64,000 nucleotides of DNA, taken from Littorina saxatilis. Its lineage: Eukaryota; Mollusca; Gastropoda; Littorinimorpha; Littorinidae. Below are positions 45,984 through 57,700 of this stretch, one piece after another (position 1 is the first letter of the stretch; every line of letters starts with the position of its first letter). The stretch lies in assembly GCF_037325665.1 (NCBI RefSeq), contig NC_090259.1:33970649-34034648 (forward strand), written 5' to 3'. The position numbers and the translations under genes are program-made. Below the pieces are notes generated by a model. That model had not been told where the DNA came from, searched no databases, and was given only the letters and a program-made list of their open reading frames with translations.

Positions 45984-46354
45984 CAATCAATATGAGGCTT
46001 ATATCGTGCGTATTCCGTGGGTACAGTTCTATGCGCAGGGATTTATTTGTTTATGCAATTTATATCGCGCAGGGATTTATTTATGCCGTGTGATATGGAA
46101 TTTTTTTACACAATACATCACACATTCACATCGGCCAGCAGATCGCAGCTATTTCGGCGCATATCCTACTTATCGCGGCCTATTATTCCAAGTCACACGG
46201 GTATTTTGGTGGACATTTTTATCTATGCCTATACAATTTTGCCAGGAAAGACCCTTTTGTCAATCGTGGGATCTTTAACGTGCACACCCCAATGTAGTAT
46301 ACACGAAGGGACCTCGGTTTTTCGTCTCATCCGAAAGACTAGCACTTGAACGCA
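45984..46354 (-). mobile_element. L2-tailed SINE, head missing
   Basis: The minus-strand body matches the SINE at 53.2-53.7 kb (CATCGGCCAGCAGATCGCAG, GGGATCTTTAACGTGCACAC) and ends with the GTACCCACGGAATACGC...ATTGATTG tail. The tRNA head is absent. Confidence 0.82.
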
Positions 46355-46377
46355 CCACCTAGCTTATAGATCTTTGA

Positions 46378-46465
46378 GTTCATAGTCAGTAAATTTGCCC
46401 CCAATTAAAGACTCCCTCATTTTTAAAATATGATTTTTGGAGGTCTTAATTGAGACCTGGGAACC
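46378..46465. mobile_element. Fragment of the CAGTGGAACC MITE family
   Basis: CCCCAATTAAAGACTCCCTC and TTTTTGGAGGTCTTAATTG match the interior of the MITE at 62.9-63.0 kb. The ends are decayed. Confidence 0.5.
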
Positions 46466-47485
46466 TATTCAATTTTATACACATGATTGTCTAGAATGGT
46501 GGAGAAAAAAATACGACCTTAAAAATATTCCAAGACAACTTTTTTTCACAAGCGCATCACGAAGCCGATCCAGTATTTTGACACATGATTACAGTTTTTG
46601 GTCAGAAAACATTGAAAGAAGCATTTGTTTTAGATGTATAAGTAAACTTAAATTAATGATGCGACGGACGCGTTTGAATCATGGATGTTAAAATGCGGTG
46701 TGGAGTACGCCCACTTTTCTGGAAATACACCAAGTTTGTTTGAGAATACTCCCAAGTGCAAAACAGGTTCCCAGGTCTGGGTTAGAACCTATACTGTATG
46801 TGTTTTGCAATGTAAAGTGTTTGTAGGGTGGTGCAGTGATGCGTAATCTCAGTGTGCCCTTTGTAGGGAATTCTAATGGGACATTTTCTGATTGTATGTG
46901 CCAATTGCGCAAGGAGCACTAGTAAACAGAACTCTGCATCTGATAACTATTGTTTGACAGGACCATTAGTACTGGGTTGAGTTTCAGGGATAAACAGGGC
47001 TGTAACAGTCTAACTCAAAGTATGATCAAGTGATAAAGGAAACGAGTGAGAGAGTTTTGGAGCTAGACATGCGTCCCTTTTCACATAACCCACCACAGGT
47101 GTGTCCAAACTTTCACATGGTGTAAAAGCATCCTCCCACCAGAAAACGCACACCAGGATAATATATTGATACAGTGGCAAATTATCAGATGGCACCATAG
47201 CGCACCATTATGCCTCTTTTGACAAAAACATTTCTGTTGCTTGGCACTTCTTGCCTTCGACTATGTCCCATCAGAATTTGGTTGAGGGAGACTTATGTCT
47301 CATCCCATTGTCCTTTTCCTCCAGGCTGAACCCTGTGATAACCCCTGAACACCACTATTCAGTCTAGAGACATCCTGCTTGCTGCCGGGCGAGCCAAGAC
47401 AATTTTCCCTCTTTATCTTCACTGCTCTGGCTGTAAAACCCCTCCGCGCGGAGGTGTTATCAGACAGAGACAGTGTATTACCAAA
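46466..47485. other. Non-coding stretch
   Basis: No gene or element is recognised. Confidence 0.5.
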
Positions 47486-47745
47486 ACTGGCAAAATTGTA
47501 TAGGCGTAGATAAAATTGTCCACCAAAATACCCGTGTGACCTGGAATAATAGGCCATGAAAGGTGGATGCAGCGCCTAAAGGCAGTCGATCTACTGGCCG
47601 ATGTGAATGCGTGATATATTGTGTAAAAAATTCCATCTCACACGGCATTAATAGGTAACATGCGCCTTGAGTCGCCTTGTGTGGTGAGATACGTGCGCGA
47701 TATAAATCCTCGTAAATAAATAAATAAATTAATTAATTCAAGTGC
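47486..47745 (+). mobile_element. Diverged SINE of the L2-tailed group
   Basis: The plus-strand body (AATACCCGTGTGACCTGGAA, CTACTGGCCGATGTGAATGC, TTCCATCTCACACGGC) is the inverted counterpart of the SINEs at 46.0 and 53.2 kb. It ends with a different tail, GCGATATAAATCCTCG plus (TAAA)n. Confidence 0.75.
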
Positions 47746-48111
47746 ATTGCAAAATCATAGTCGGGACACAGTCATTTTTACCCAGTCTTAAAAAGTAGTA
47801 CATTTTAACTCATTACTCTAAAATACTAAAGTTAAATAGTCTGCTTATGTCTTATTATGAACACTTGAGAATGTTTTACACTGTTACCTGGCTCAACACT
47901 GTCACTTCACAAAATACACAAGTCAACATTGACACTTGGTCAAACATACATTTATTTAAACTGCTCACATGTATGCAAATTATTTTCAAACGGCCAAAGC
48001 TCATACACTCATGTACACATCCAAGTTTAAATAATAAAATTCCACATTCAATATCATAATGCAACTCCAGCTCATATTCTTTCACACAGAAATGTAAGGA
48101 TGAAACAAACA

Positions 48112-48966
48112 ACAAGTCGCGTAAGGCGAAAATACAATATTTAGTCAAGTAGCTGTCGAACTCACAGAATGAAACTAAACGCAATGCCATTTTTCAGCAA
48201 GACCGTATACTCGTAGCATCGTCGGTCCACCGCTCATGGCAAAGGCAGTGAAATTGACAAGAAGAGCGGGGTAGTAGTTGCGCTAAGAAGGATAGCACGC
48301 GTTTCTGTACCTCTCTTTGTTTTAACTTTCTGAGCGTGTTTTTAATCCAAACATATCATATCTATATGTTTTTGGAATCAGGAACCGACAAGGAATAAGA
48401 TGAAAGTGTTTTTAAATTGATTTCGACAATTTAATTTTGATAATAATTTTTATATATTTAATTTTCAGAGCTTGTTTTTAATCCAAATATAACATATTTA
48501 TATGTTTTTGGAATCAGAAAATAATGGAGAATAAGATGAACGTAAATTGGGATCGTTGTATAAATTTTTATTTTTTTTTACAATTTTCAGATTTTTAATG
48601 ACCAAAGTCATTAATTAATTTTTAAGCCACCAAGCTGAAATGCAATACCGAAGTCCGGGCTTCGTCGAAGATTACTTGACCAAAATTTCAACCAATTTGG
48701 TTGAAAAATGAGGGCGTGACAGTGCCGCCTCAACTTTCACGAAAAGCCGGATATGACGTCATCAAAGACATTTATCAAAAAAATGAAAAGAACGTTCGGA
48801 GATTTTATACCCAGGAACTCTCATGTCAAATTTCATAAAGATCTGTCCAGTAGTTTAATCTGAATCGCTCTACACACACACACGCACAGACACGCACATA
48901 CACCACGACCCTCGTCTCGATTCCCCCCTCGATGTTAAAACATTAAGTCATAACTTGACTAAATGT
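48112..48966 (-). mobile_element. 0.85-kb repeat family, copy 5 (full length)
   Basis: It runs from ACAAGTCGCGTAAGGCG to the terminal hairpin (AAGTCATAACTTGACTAAAT), opposite in orientation to copy 1 and close to it throughout. Confidence 0.88.
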
Positions 48967-49007
48967 AAAAAGCAGCCAACCAAGACTCCTGAATGCATCC
49001 AAATTAA

Positions 49008-49889
49008 AGGCACACTCCTTCCGATGATAACCGTTTGGGTCACCATCTCAGATCTAGCCAGGCTTTTACATAGGATAAGACCACACTCTTTCCGATGATA
49101 ACCGTTTGGGTCACCATCTCAGATCTAGCCAGGCTTTTACATAGGATAAGACCACACTCTTTCCGATGATAACCGTTTGGGTCACCATCTCAGATCTAGC
49201 CAGGCTTTTACATAGGATAAGACCACACTCCTTCCTAGGATAACCGTTTGGGTCACCATCTCAGATCTGAACAGGCTTTTACATAGGATAAGACCACACT
49301 CCTTCCTAGGATAACCGTTTGGGTCACCATCTCAGATCTGAACAGGCTTTTACATAGGATAAGACCACACTCCTTCCCAGGATAACCGTTTGGGTCACCA
49401 TCTCAGATCTGAACAGGCTTTTACATAGGGTAAGACCACACTCCTTCCTAGGATAACCGTTTGGGTCACCATCTCAGATCTGAACAGGCTTTTACATAGG
49501 ATAAGACCACACTCCTTCCTAGGATAACTGTTTGGGTCACCATCTCAGATCTGAACAGGATTTTACATAGGATAAGACCACACTCCTTCCTAGGATAACC
49601 GTTTGGGTCACCATCTCAGATCTGAACAGGATTTTACATAGGATAAGACCACCCCTCCTCTTTGACACGTACCAAGTATCAACACTGACTATTTGCTCTG
49701 CTCGCTGAATTGGATTTTTCTTAACAACTGGCAGATATCCTGGTGACTCACAAATTCACCAAAAACGTCCAACCGTGCACAGTGAGCACCCAGGCTGTTA
49801 AATTTTGGTATGTGACCAAGTGAAGGGATGGTCTTGTCCTATGTAACGTGTAAAAGCCTGGCTAGATCTGAAATGGTGCCAAAAAAAGT
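49008..49889. mobile_element. TTAA-type element with an amplified left arm
   Basis: It starts directly after TTAA (49004-49007) with AGGCACACTCCTTCC. About 49008-49655 holds nine tandem units of 71-73 bases (AACCGTTTGGGTCACCATCT, CAGATCT, CAGGCTTTTACATAGGATAA). The right side (49829-49880) carries a single inverted version (GTCCTATGTAACGTGTAAAA, GCCTGGCTAGATCTG). CAGGCTTTTACA is shared with the arms of the 20.5 and 51.9 kb elements. No protein is encoded. Confidence 0.75.
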
Positions 49890-51002
49890 TTAAATAATAT
49901 AATCTGCTATCACTATCATAAAAATGCAACTACAATTCTCACAGGGGCAACGTTAAGCATTGTATTTTCCAAGCTCACAATCCAGTACCCTTATTGAGTT
50001 ATAGTTGATACAGGTATTTTTTATCAATGCAAAGAATGACTGGTGACATAAATTGACGGAATGAGCTCCAAAAGTGATCATTATTTGTGGCTATGGTTGA
50101 AGAAAAGGTATATCGGTCGATATATGTATTTGTCTCCCTTTCCTTGTCACTCTACTTAATCTCAAACTGGCCACCAGACGTTTTCCTTCTAAACCCAATG
50201 TAAAAAAACCGCATCTGTACAGGTCATTCTATAACTTGCATGGCAATAAAGTTAAAAAACAAAGGATTACTGTACTCACCGAAACAAAGACGACACAAGA
50301 CGATTACGAATTTTCGCTTCTGGAAGCTTCATCAGGAAAAGAACACAAAAGACAACAAAAAGCAGACGCAACACGGAACGAACAGGGTTTGAAAGAAAAT
50401 GGCAATGCAAATGACTGTTTATGCTTATAAAAGAGCAAGTTATGCAAACCCGTAGAATGTAGCAGAAATACGTCCCTGAATATACAACTCTTAAGTTCAA
50501 GACAACCTTCACAAATTCCCACGCAGAAATTTAAGGGCGAAAAATTTGTCAGGCCTCATAATGCACAAGTCAATCATTTCAAGGCCTCTGACAGCAGAAA
50601 CTCAGGAGAGTCTTGTTGTCAGTTGAGTTTTGAGAGTCCGTTGTCTTGTCATAGATTAAGATATATATAGGCATCCATACCATTTTTGGCTCACGTAAGT
50701 GTAGCCTATGCGATGATAAACTTTGTCTGTCTGTGCGTGCGTGCGTGCGTGCGTGCGTGTGTGTGTGATAGAAACTTTAACATTTCCGAGTCTATGGATA
50801 AAGCTCGCATAAGAAGATTACGTCTCGGTCAAAAGTGTTTGACGTGTGTGATAGAAACTATTTGAAGACGTCACATTATGACGTAAGAGGGTTAGACGTC
50901 ACGCAAAGGAATTACTGAAAGTCTCGGTCATTGTTATTGTGAGCGGGCCGAGACTAATTGGCAGATCCAGGGTCTCGCTTTCTTGCACAGTTTCACCTAT
51001 GC

Positions 51003-51008
<6 letters not shown>
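49890..51008. other. Non-coding stretch
   Basis: No gene is supported. The segment 50,695-50,955 carries GTGC/GTGT microsatellite and GACGTCAC-type motifs. I did not find a second copy in the window. Confidence 0.45.

Positions 51009-51083
<75 letters not shown>
51009..51083. repeat. TG microsatellite
   Basis: About 75 bases of uninterrupted (TG)n. Confidence 0.97.
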
Positions 51084-51088
<5 letters not shown>

Positions 51089-51509
51089 GGACGGAGTGAT
51101 TGAGTTTGTGTTACTGTTTGTCGATTTCTTACGTAAGCCTTGAAGGTTTCGCCTCTTGTTGTTCATTGGTTGGTTTGTTGTACATGTATTTCATATCCTT
51201 TTCATTTACTCTTACTATTATCCAAATGCTGGAAAATTCGGGTCGCTTCCGCCCAGTGGAAAGCTAGCAGCAACAAAGTGTCGCACTACCCAGGTGTGTG
51301 CGTTTGATGTAATCAGCCACCTGCACTTATTGCAGAATGAACAAGGTCTCTTAGTGCCACGGGGGTATCCATTTACATGTACACTTATCTTTGAATCTCA
51401 AACTGACTTGTGATGTAAATGAATCTGCAGTGGACGCCATATCATGTGCTTATAACGCATGGACCCTGCACACAAGTTTTCTGTTTCTCCCAGTGAGAAC
51501 ATTGCCTCA

Positions 51510-51708
51510 ATGTTTTTCAGCTAACACTGTCTTGCACGTCAATGTATCACTGTTTTTCAGCTCTTGAGGATTTTCGCTTTTTCCAATATCTGAGTTGAAA
51601 GGCACCTGGCAACCTCCTGAACTTAAAAAGCTTTTCAGTTAACACTGTCTTGCACGTCAATGTACCTCTGTTTTTCAGCTCTTAAACACGTGGCAACCTC
51701 CTGAAGTT
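51510..51708. repeat. Two-copy duplication next to the last SWI5 exon
   Basis: CACTGTCTTGCACGTCAATG, CTGTTTTTCAGCTCTT and GGCAACCTCCTGAA each occur twice, about 120 bases apart. The repeat lies in or beyond the SWI5 3' UTR. Confidence 0.75.
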
Positions 51709-51728
51709 GAGGTGTATTCTCTGCAGAC

Positions 51729-54700
51729 TCAGTCATCCAGCTCCAGTCTATACTTGGGGTAGACGTCTCTCGTCCGCACACCTTGCAAAGTGGCTGAAAA
51801 AGGGGTACAGGTTATATTGTAAGAAATCCAAAACAGATGTACTGTTAATGTTTCAAAATCTGAAATTAAAGGCACAGTAAGCCTCTCGTAAACCATCACA
51901 GAGCTCCCCGAGCGTCTACATATAGTACAAGCATACTTCCATTTGAACGCTCACCGAACGGGAACATCCTGGCTGCTTTCTGTCGAGCGTGAGAAATTTT
52001 CAAAGAATTTATTTTCGTGGACTTGGTCCTCAACAACAATGGCGCCTCGTTTTGGTGCTGGACGGCTGTTATGAATACCGAAATTCACGCCCGGACAGTA
52101 AGCCTCCCGTAAACCATCACAGATTCTGTCAGGCTTTTACACACAGGACAAACACCCTTCCATTTGAACGCTCACCAAACTGACGGGAACATCCTAGGTG
52201 CCCTACGTAAAGAGCGAGCAATTTTTAAAGAATTAATTTTGCAGATTGTCTCGAACACTTTTTGGACCCATCCTGAACTGAGGTCAAACATGAGTTACTT
52301 CCCTTCGGGTCTCATTCTATCGATGTAAACTGGCGATAGCCGTGAATCGATGATTATCAAAATGTTTTTGGACCGTGGTGCGTTTTTGCGCTAGACCTAA
52401 CTTTTAAAATCTAAATAATAAATTGACAGCTTGTTACAAACATTCTTTAATCATAAAAGAATTCTTTTTTCATCAAGACAAGATCAGTACAATTCAAAGT
52501 TGTGAAAGTTTGAAAAAAGAAAAGCCCGGAAGCAGGGTCACGCAAGGGTCGTAGCAGACGACGATTTATCAGTGCATATCGCCGTTCCTCTCAACAGTCA
52601 AAAGCCATCGCTAGAGTTCTTGTGAACCACAGCCGTTTGTTTTGTGCATAAAAACGTGCTATTGTAAATAAGCTCACATCGAGTCGCTTTCAAATGACTA
52701 ACTGACGACTACATTGTGAAAAAGGGAAACTAGATCACACGGGTTCACGATGGCTCAGGGGTAAGATAAACCACGCAAAAATAAATTCTTTGAAAATTGT
52801 TCGCTCTTTACGGAGGGCACCTAGGATGTTCTCAATCGGTGAGTGTTTAAATGAAAGGGTGTTAGTACTGTGTGTAAAAGCCTGACCGTATCTGTGATGG
52901 TTTACGGGAGGCTTACTGTGCCTTTAAAGAACAGGAAAGGCTAGTTTTATGGAATGCACAGCAGTAAAAATATTTATGGGAGAAATAGAACTTTTTTCAT
53001 AAAAGAAATAAAATACTCAGCCAAAAGGATTGAAAACTTTAACTGGACTGAATGGAAAGAACTGAAATTAAAAGGAATGGATCCTTTTGACTCTCACCAT
53101 CTTGAGTTTGAATTCAATTTCAATGCGTACTCATACGAGTTCTTTTATTTATCTCTGATTTATGTCTGGCCTTTACAATCAATCAATCAATATGAGGCTT
53201 ATATCGCGCGTATCCCGTGGGTACAGTTCTAAGCGCAGGGATTATTTATTTTTATTTATTTTTTTTTTAATGCAATTTATATCGCGCACATATTCAAGGC
53301 GCAGGGATTTATTTATGCCGTGTGAGATGGAATTTTTTTACACAGCACATCACGCATTCACATCGGCCAGCAGATCGCAGCCATTTCGGCGCATATCCTA
53401 CTTTTCACGGCCTATTATTCCAAGTCACACGGGTATTTTGGTGGACATTTTTATCTATGCCAATACAATTTTGCCAGGAAAGACCCTTTTGTCAATCGTG
53501 GGATCTTTAACGTGCACACCCCAATGTAGTGTACACGAAGGGACCTCGGTTTTTCGTCTCATCCGAAAGACTAGCACTTGAACCCACCACCTAGATAAGG
53601 AAAGGGGGGAGAAAATTGCTAACGCCCTGACCCAGGGTCGAACTCGCAACCTCTCACTTTAGGCGCAAGTGCGTTAATACTCGGCCACCCGGTCCACATC
53701 AGGTCAACATGCCTGTGAATGTTTCGTTTTGCCTCATTAAATGTTCCATTAACTAACTTTTTCATATAATGACCCTCCCCCTTCCATGACCCCTGATTTA
53801 CAACTCCCTCTCTTTCACGATACATGTACACTGTGTTCTCAGGCCTTGGTCTTCAGTCAATGACGCTTCTTTTTTTAATCCGACGCTGTTCTGACCCCTG
53901 ATTTACAACTCCCTCTCTTTCACAATACATGTACACGCATCAGCACTGTGTTCTCAGGCCTTGGTCTTCAGTCAATGACACTTCTTTTTTTAATCCGACG
54001 CTGTTCTGACCCCTGATTTACAACTCCCTCTCTTCTATATATATATACGACTTGTGTCTGTGTGTGTGTGTGTCCGCGATGCACAGCCAAAGTTCTTGAT
54101 GGATCTCTTTTAAATTTGGTGGCCATATTCAGGTAGACCCCGGACAGAACCTGGTCGATGAGATATTTCAACACGTGCTCTCAGCGCGCAACTCTTCCTT
54201 ATCTTCTCCAGTGTTTTCAGCGTTTATCTCCCTTCCTTCGTGTGGCGTCAATCCATATTCCCGTTTCTATTTTTAGAAGGTCACTGTCGACAACGCTCAA
54301 TCCATATTCCCGTTATACTATTTTTAGAAGGTCACTCTTCTCCAATGTTTTGCGTGTTTATCTCCCTTCCTTCGTGCGGTGCGCCGGCAAAGCCGGGTCC
54401 CCGGCACAGCCGGGTATTCGGCTCGACTTCTTCCCGGCGAAGCCGTACCCGGCGAAGTGGGTATTCATCTAGTTCACAATACATGTACACGCATGAGCAT
54501 TGTGTTCTCAGGCCTTGGTCTTCAGTCAATGACGCTTCTTTTTTTAATCCGACGCTATTCTGACCCCTGGGCAATCGGCCGTCTCATAGCTTTGATGTGT
54601 AGGAGGTGTTCTGAACCCTGGGGAATCGGCCGTCTGATAGCTTTGATGTGTAGGAGGTCTTCTGACCCCTGGGCAATCAACCTTCTGATAGCTTTGATGT

Positions 54701-57700
54701 GTAGGTGTTCTGACCCCTGGGCAATCGACCGTCTGATAGCTTTGTTGTGTAGGTGTTCTGACAAACTTTGTGTGTTTGTGTAACCAGGGCATTTTGATCA
54801 ATTATACATTTTTTTCCTTGTGTTCGTGGGCTGAAACTCCAACGTACACTCGTGTTTTTGCACGAGTGGATTTGTACCTGTATGACCATTTTTACCCCAC
54901 CATTTAGGCAGCCATAATTATGCCGATTCCGGGGGAGGCATGCTGGGTATTTTCGTGTTTCTATAACCCACCGAACTCTGACATGGATTACAGGATCTTT
55001 TCCGTGCACACTTGGTCTCGTGCTTGCATATACACACGAAGGGGAATAAGGCACTAGCAGGTCTGCACATAAGTTGACCTGGGAGATCAGAAAAATCTCC
55101 ACCTTAACCCACCAGACGCGGCTGAGATTCGAACACATGACCTACCGCTTTGGAGACCGGCTTCTTACCACCAAGCCATTGCGTCCGTCTTATCAATTAT
55201 ACATTATTTCAATCCAGGTTAAACTGATCTATTGCCCTCCGAGTCTGAAGAACACTGTGAGGGTTCAAACTTATTATGGTTATGACATACCTATATGCCC
55301 AAGAACCATCTGTGCTGTGTCCTTGATTTCATTGTACTCGTGCAGTTTGGTGATGTGTTCTGCAAGCTCCGATTCATCCAGCCCTCTGTTGAAACAACAA
55401 ACAATATATAAACACAAAATCAGATTATCCCACAGTTGTTTTTTAAGCTGAGTCTGAGACTAAAACTAAAAGCATGTTTCCGATTTGTTCAAATCAATTC
55501 TGTAAATTGAAGAGAAGAAAGCAACATTGTATAAGAATGCAGACACAGACTAAGTCACTGACACACACAGTCAACTTCTTTTTAAGTCACTACACCCATG
55601 GGACCAATAAGAATTCAGGGATGACCAGTTCTGTCACTTTACAGATCTAAAACAAGAGAACAAAGTTATTGAGTTTTTCTTTATCAATGAATTTAAGCAG
55701 CCTGTTTTTAGCTGTTATTTGTCCTATTATGTGTGTTACAATGATTGCATTAACAAAATACAGCTTTTCACACTTTCACTGGTTATGCACCTCTGCAAAA
55801 AAAATATCCTTCCAGGTACAGATCAGATGTCAATATTCACCATTGTTGTTTTGTAAAGACGAAGCAACAAAATTCACATCAGCGCTACATTTCATCAGAA
55901 ACTTGTCAAATTATTTTTGAAATGTAAACTGAAAGCATGAAAAAGTTTTGAGATGATAAAATAATGTCCTATTTGGTGTTCTCAAGATTGGTCTCTCCAA
56001 CTTTAAAAATACCAAAAATCTGCCGAGAGACGATGTTTGGAAATTACTCTTGTCGGGATTTAAAGCAGTGTGGCAGAGTAAGAGCCCCCGACAAAGCGAG
56101 TCGAAGCAACTAGCATGCTGCTCGCCGGCTTTAACCTTCCATCGCAACAAACAAATAAGTCTGGTGTGTATGTTATGCAGCGTGCGCTTAATATGCTATT
56201 CTATTCTTTTGAAAATATAATTATCGGAGTTAACGATTCGTCGCAGCAATGATCACTGGCCAGCAGAAAACATGCTTAGACTGAGGCCATGTGGGTTTTG
56301 ATTGAGGTCACGTTAGTTTAGAAAAACGCACCTGTTTAGCAATTATTGTCAGTGATTGGCAAGCAATCGACAGAGAATCGTTGCTTGGATTTTCGAAAGA
56401 TAAGGGTAGCATATCCAGCACACACTGCATAACATACATATCAGTGTTAGTTGTCCGTCACGATGGCAGGTTTAAGCTGGTCAGCAGCACGCTAGTTGGC
56501 TTCATCTTGCTATGAAAAGCTTGCCTTGATTGCTCTTACTCTGCCACACCGCTTGAAAATCCTGACAGTTATTTTGGAACATCATGTATTGACAGAAAAT
56601 ATCTTGTGCCTGTTCATAGTTGATTGTACCCACACAGCTAGGAGCAAGTATGTGAATCCACCTGTGATGCAAGCAAATTAGTTTCAAGTGTTGCACCATA
56701 TACTTACTCATCTTTGAGCTTATAAATCTGTTGCTCCACTTCTCTCAGCTGTTCCTCCAACTCAGCAACCTCCTTCTGCAGTCTGGTTGTGTCCATCATG
56801 TGTTGCTGTTGCTGACAGGTGTCTCCAACAGGACGCTATAGAAACAGAATTGTGTCCAGTGAAATACAATCAAACAATGACAATAACATTGATGGAAATG
56901 GACAACAGTATTGTACCAGTGACATGGTTTTGATGTCTGATTAAACAGTCAATGATGAGGCCACATCGCTTTGTGTCACTAAGAAGACAGTCCACTTTTT
57001 GAAAGTGTTGCACCAGACGAGCGCTAAATTTGCACTGTTCTCTCCTCTAGTTGCAAAGCCAAACTGCCAAACTCATGTTACGCTATAGTTTACTTCAACA
57101 GTATTGTTCTTGCCTTGGGTCTTCCGTCATTGAAGAATTTTTTTTTTATCTGACGCATTGTTTCAACCGGGGCAACCCCTGGTCTGTCGACTGTCTAATA
57201 GTTTTGACATGTAGAAAGTATTCTGGGAGAATTTTTTTTCTGTAGGCAGGTCATTTGTACCTACACATATTTTCAATCCTGGTCGAACTGACCTATTGAC
57301 CTCTGAGTCTAGAAAGGACACTGTTTTAAATCTACGAATTAAATAAAACTCTCACTTAAAAATCTCTCTCTAAAAACCAACATCCACTGGTATGCAGGCT
57401 CGACAGATATATGAGCTGTCATGTTATGTCATGTCCGCAAAATATCCAGTGTCATTGACGCTACTCAATGTAGCCCTGCGGCCTCCAAATGTTATACGAC
57501 CACTAAAACTGCAGCAATAAGGAAGCTGTCAGTAAAAAATAAAATACAGCGGAACCCCCACAAATCTGAGAAGACCTCCACAAATCTGAGAAAATCAGTT
57601 CTTAAACAGGAGGAGTATTAAAATGGGGGTAAATTTACAGATGTTATGAACAGAAAAATCAAGGTCTTCAACAGGAGGGAGTAATTTAAAATGGGGGTAC

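Noticed and set aside
50276-50350. Penelope-like element 3' end on the minus strand (a CTGATGAAGC-type motif)
   Set aside because: Only a short resemblance to such tails; no reverse transcriptase, GIY-YIG domain or repeat was seen nearby.
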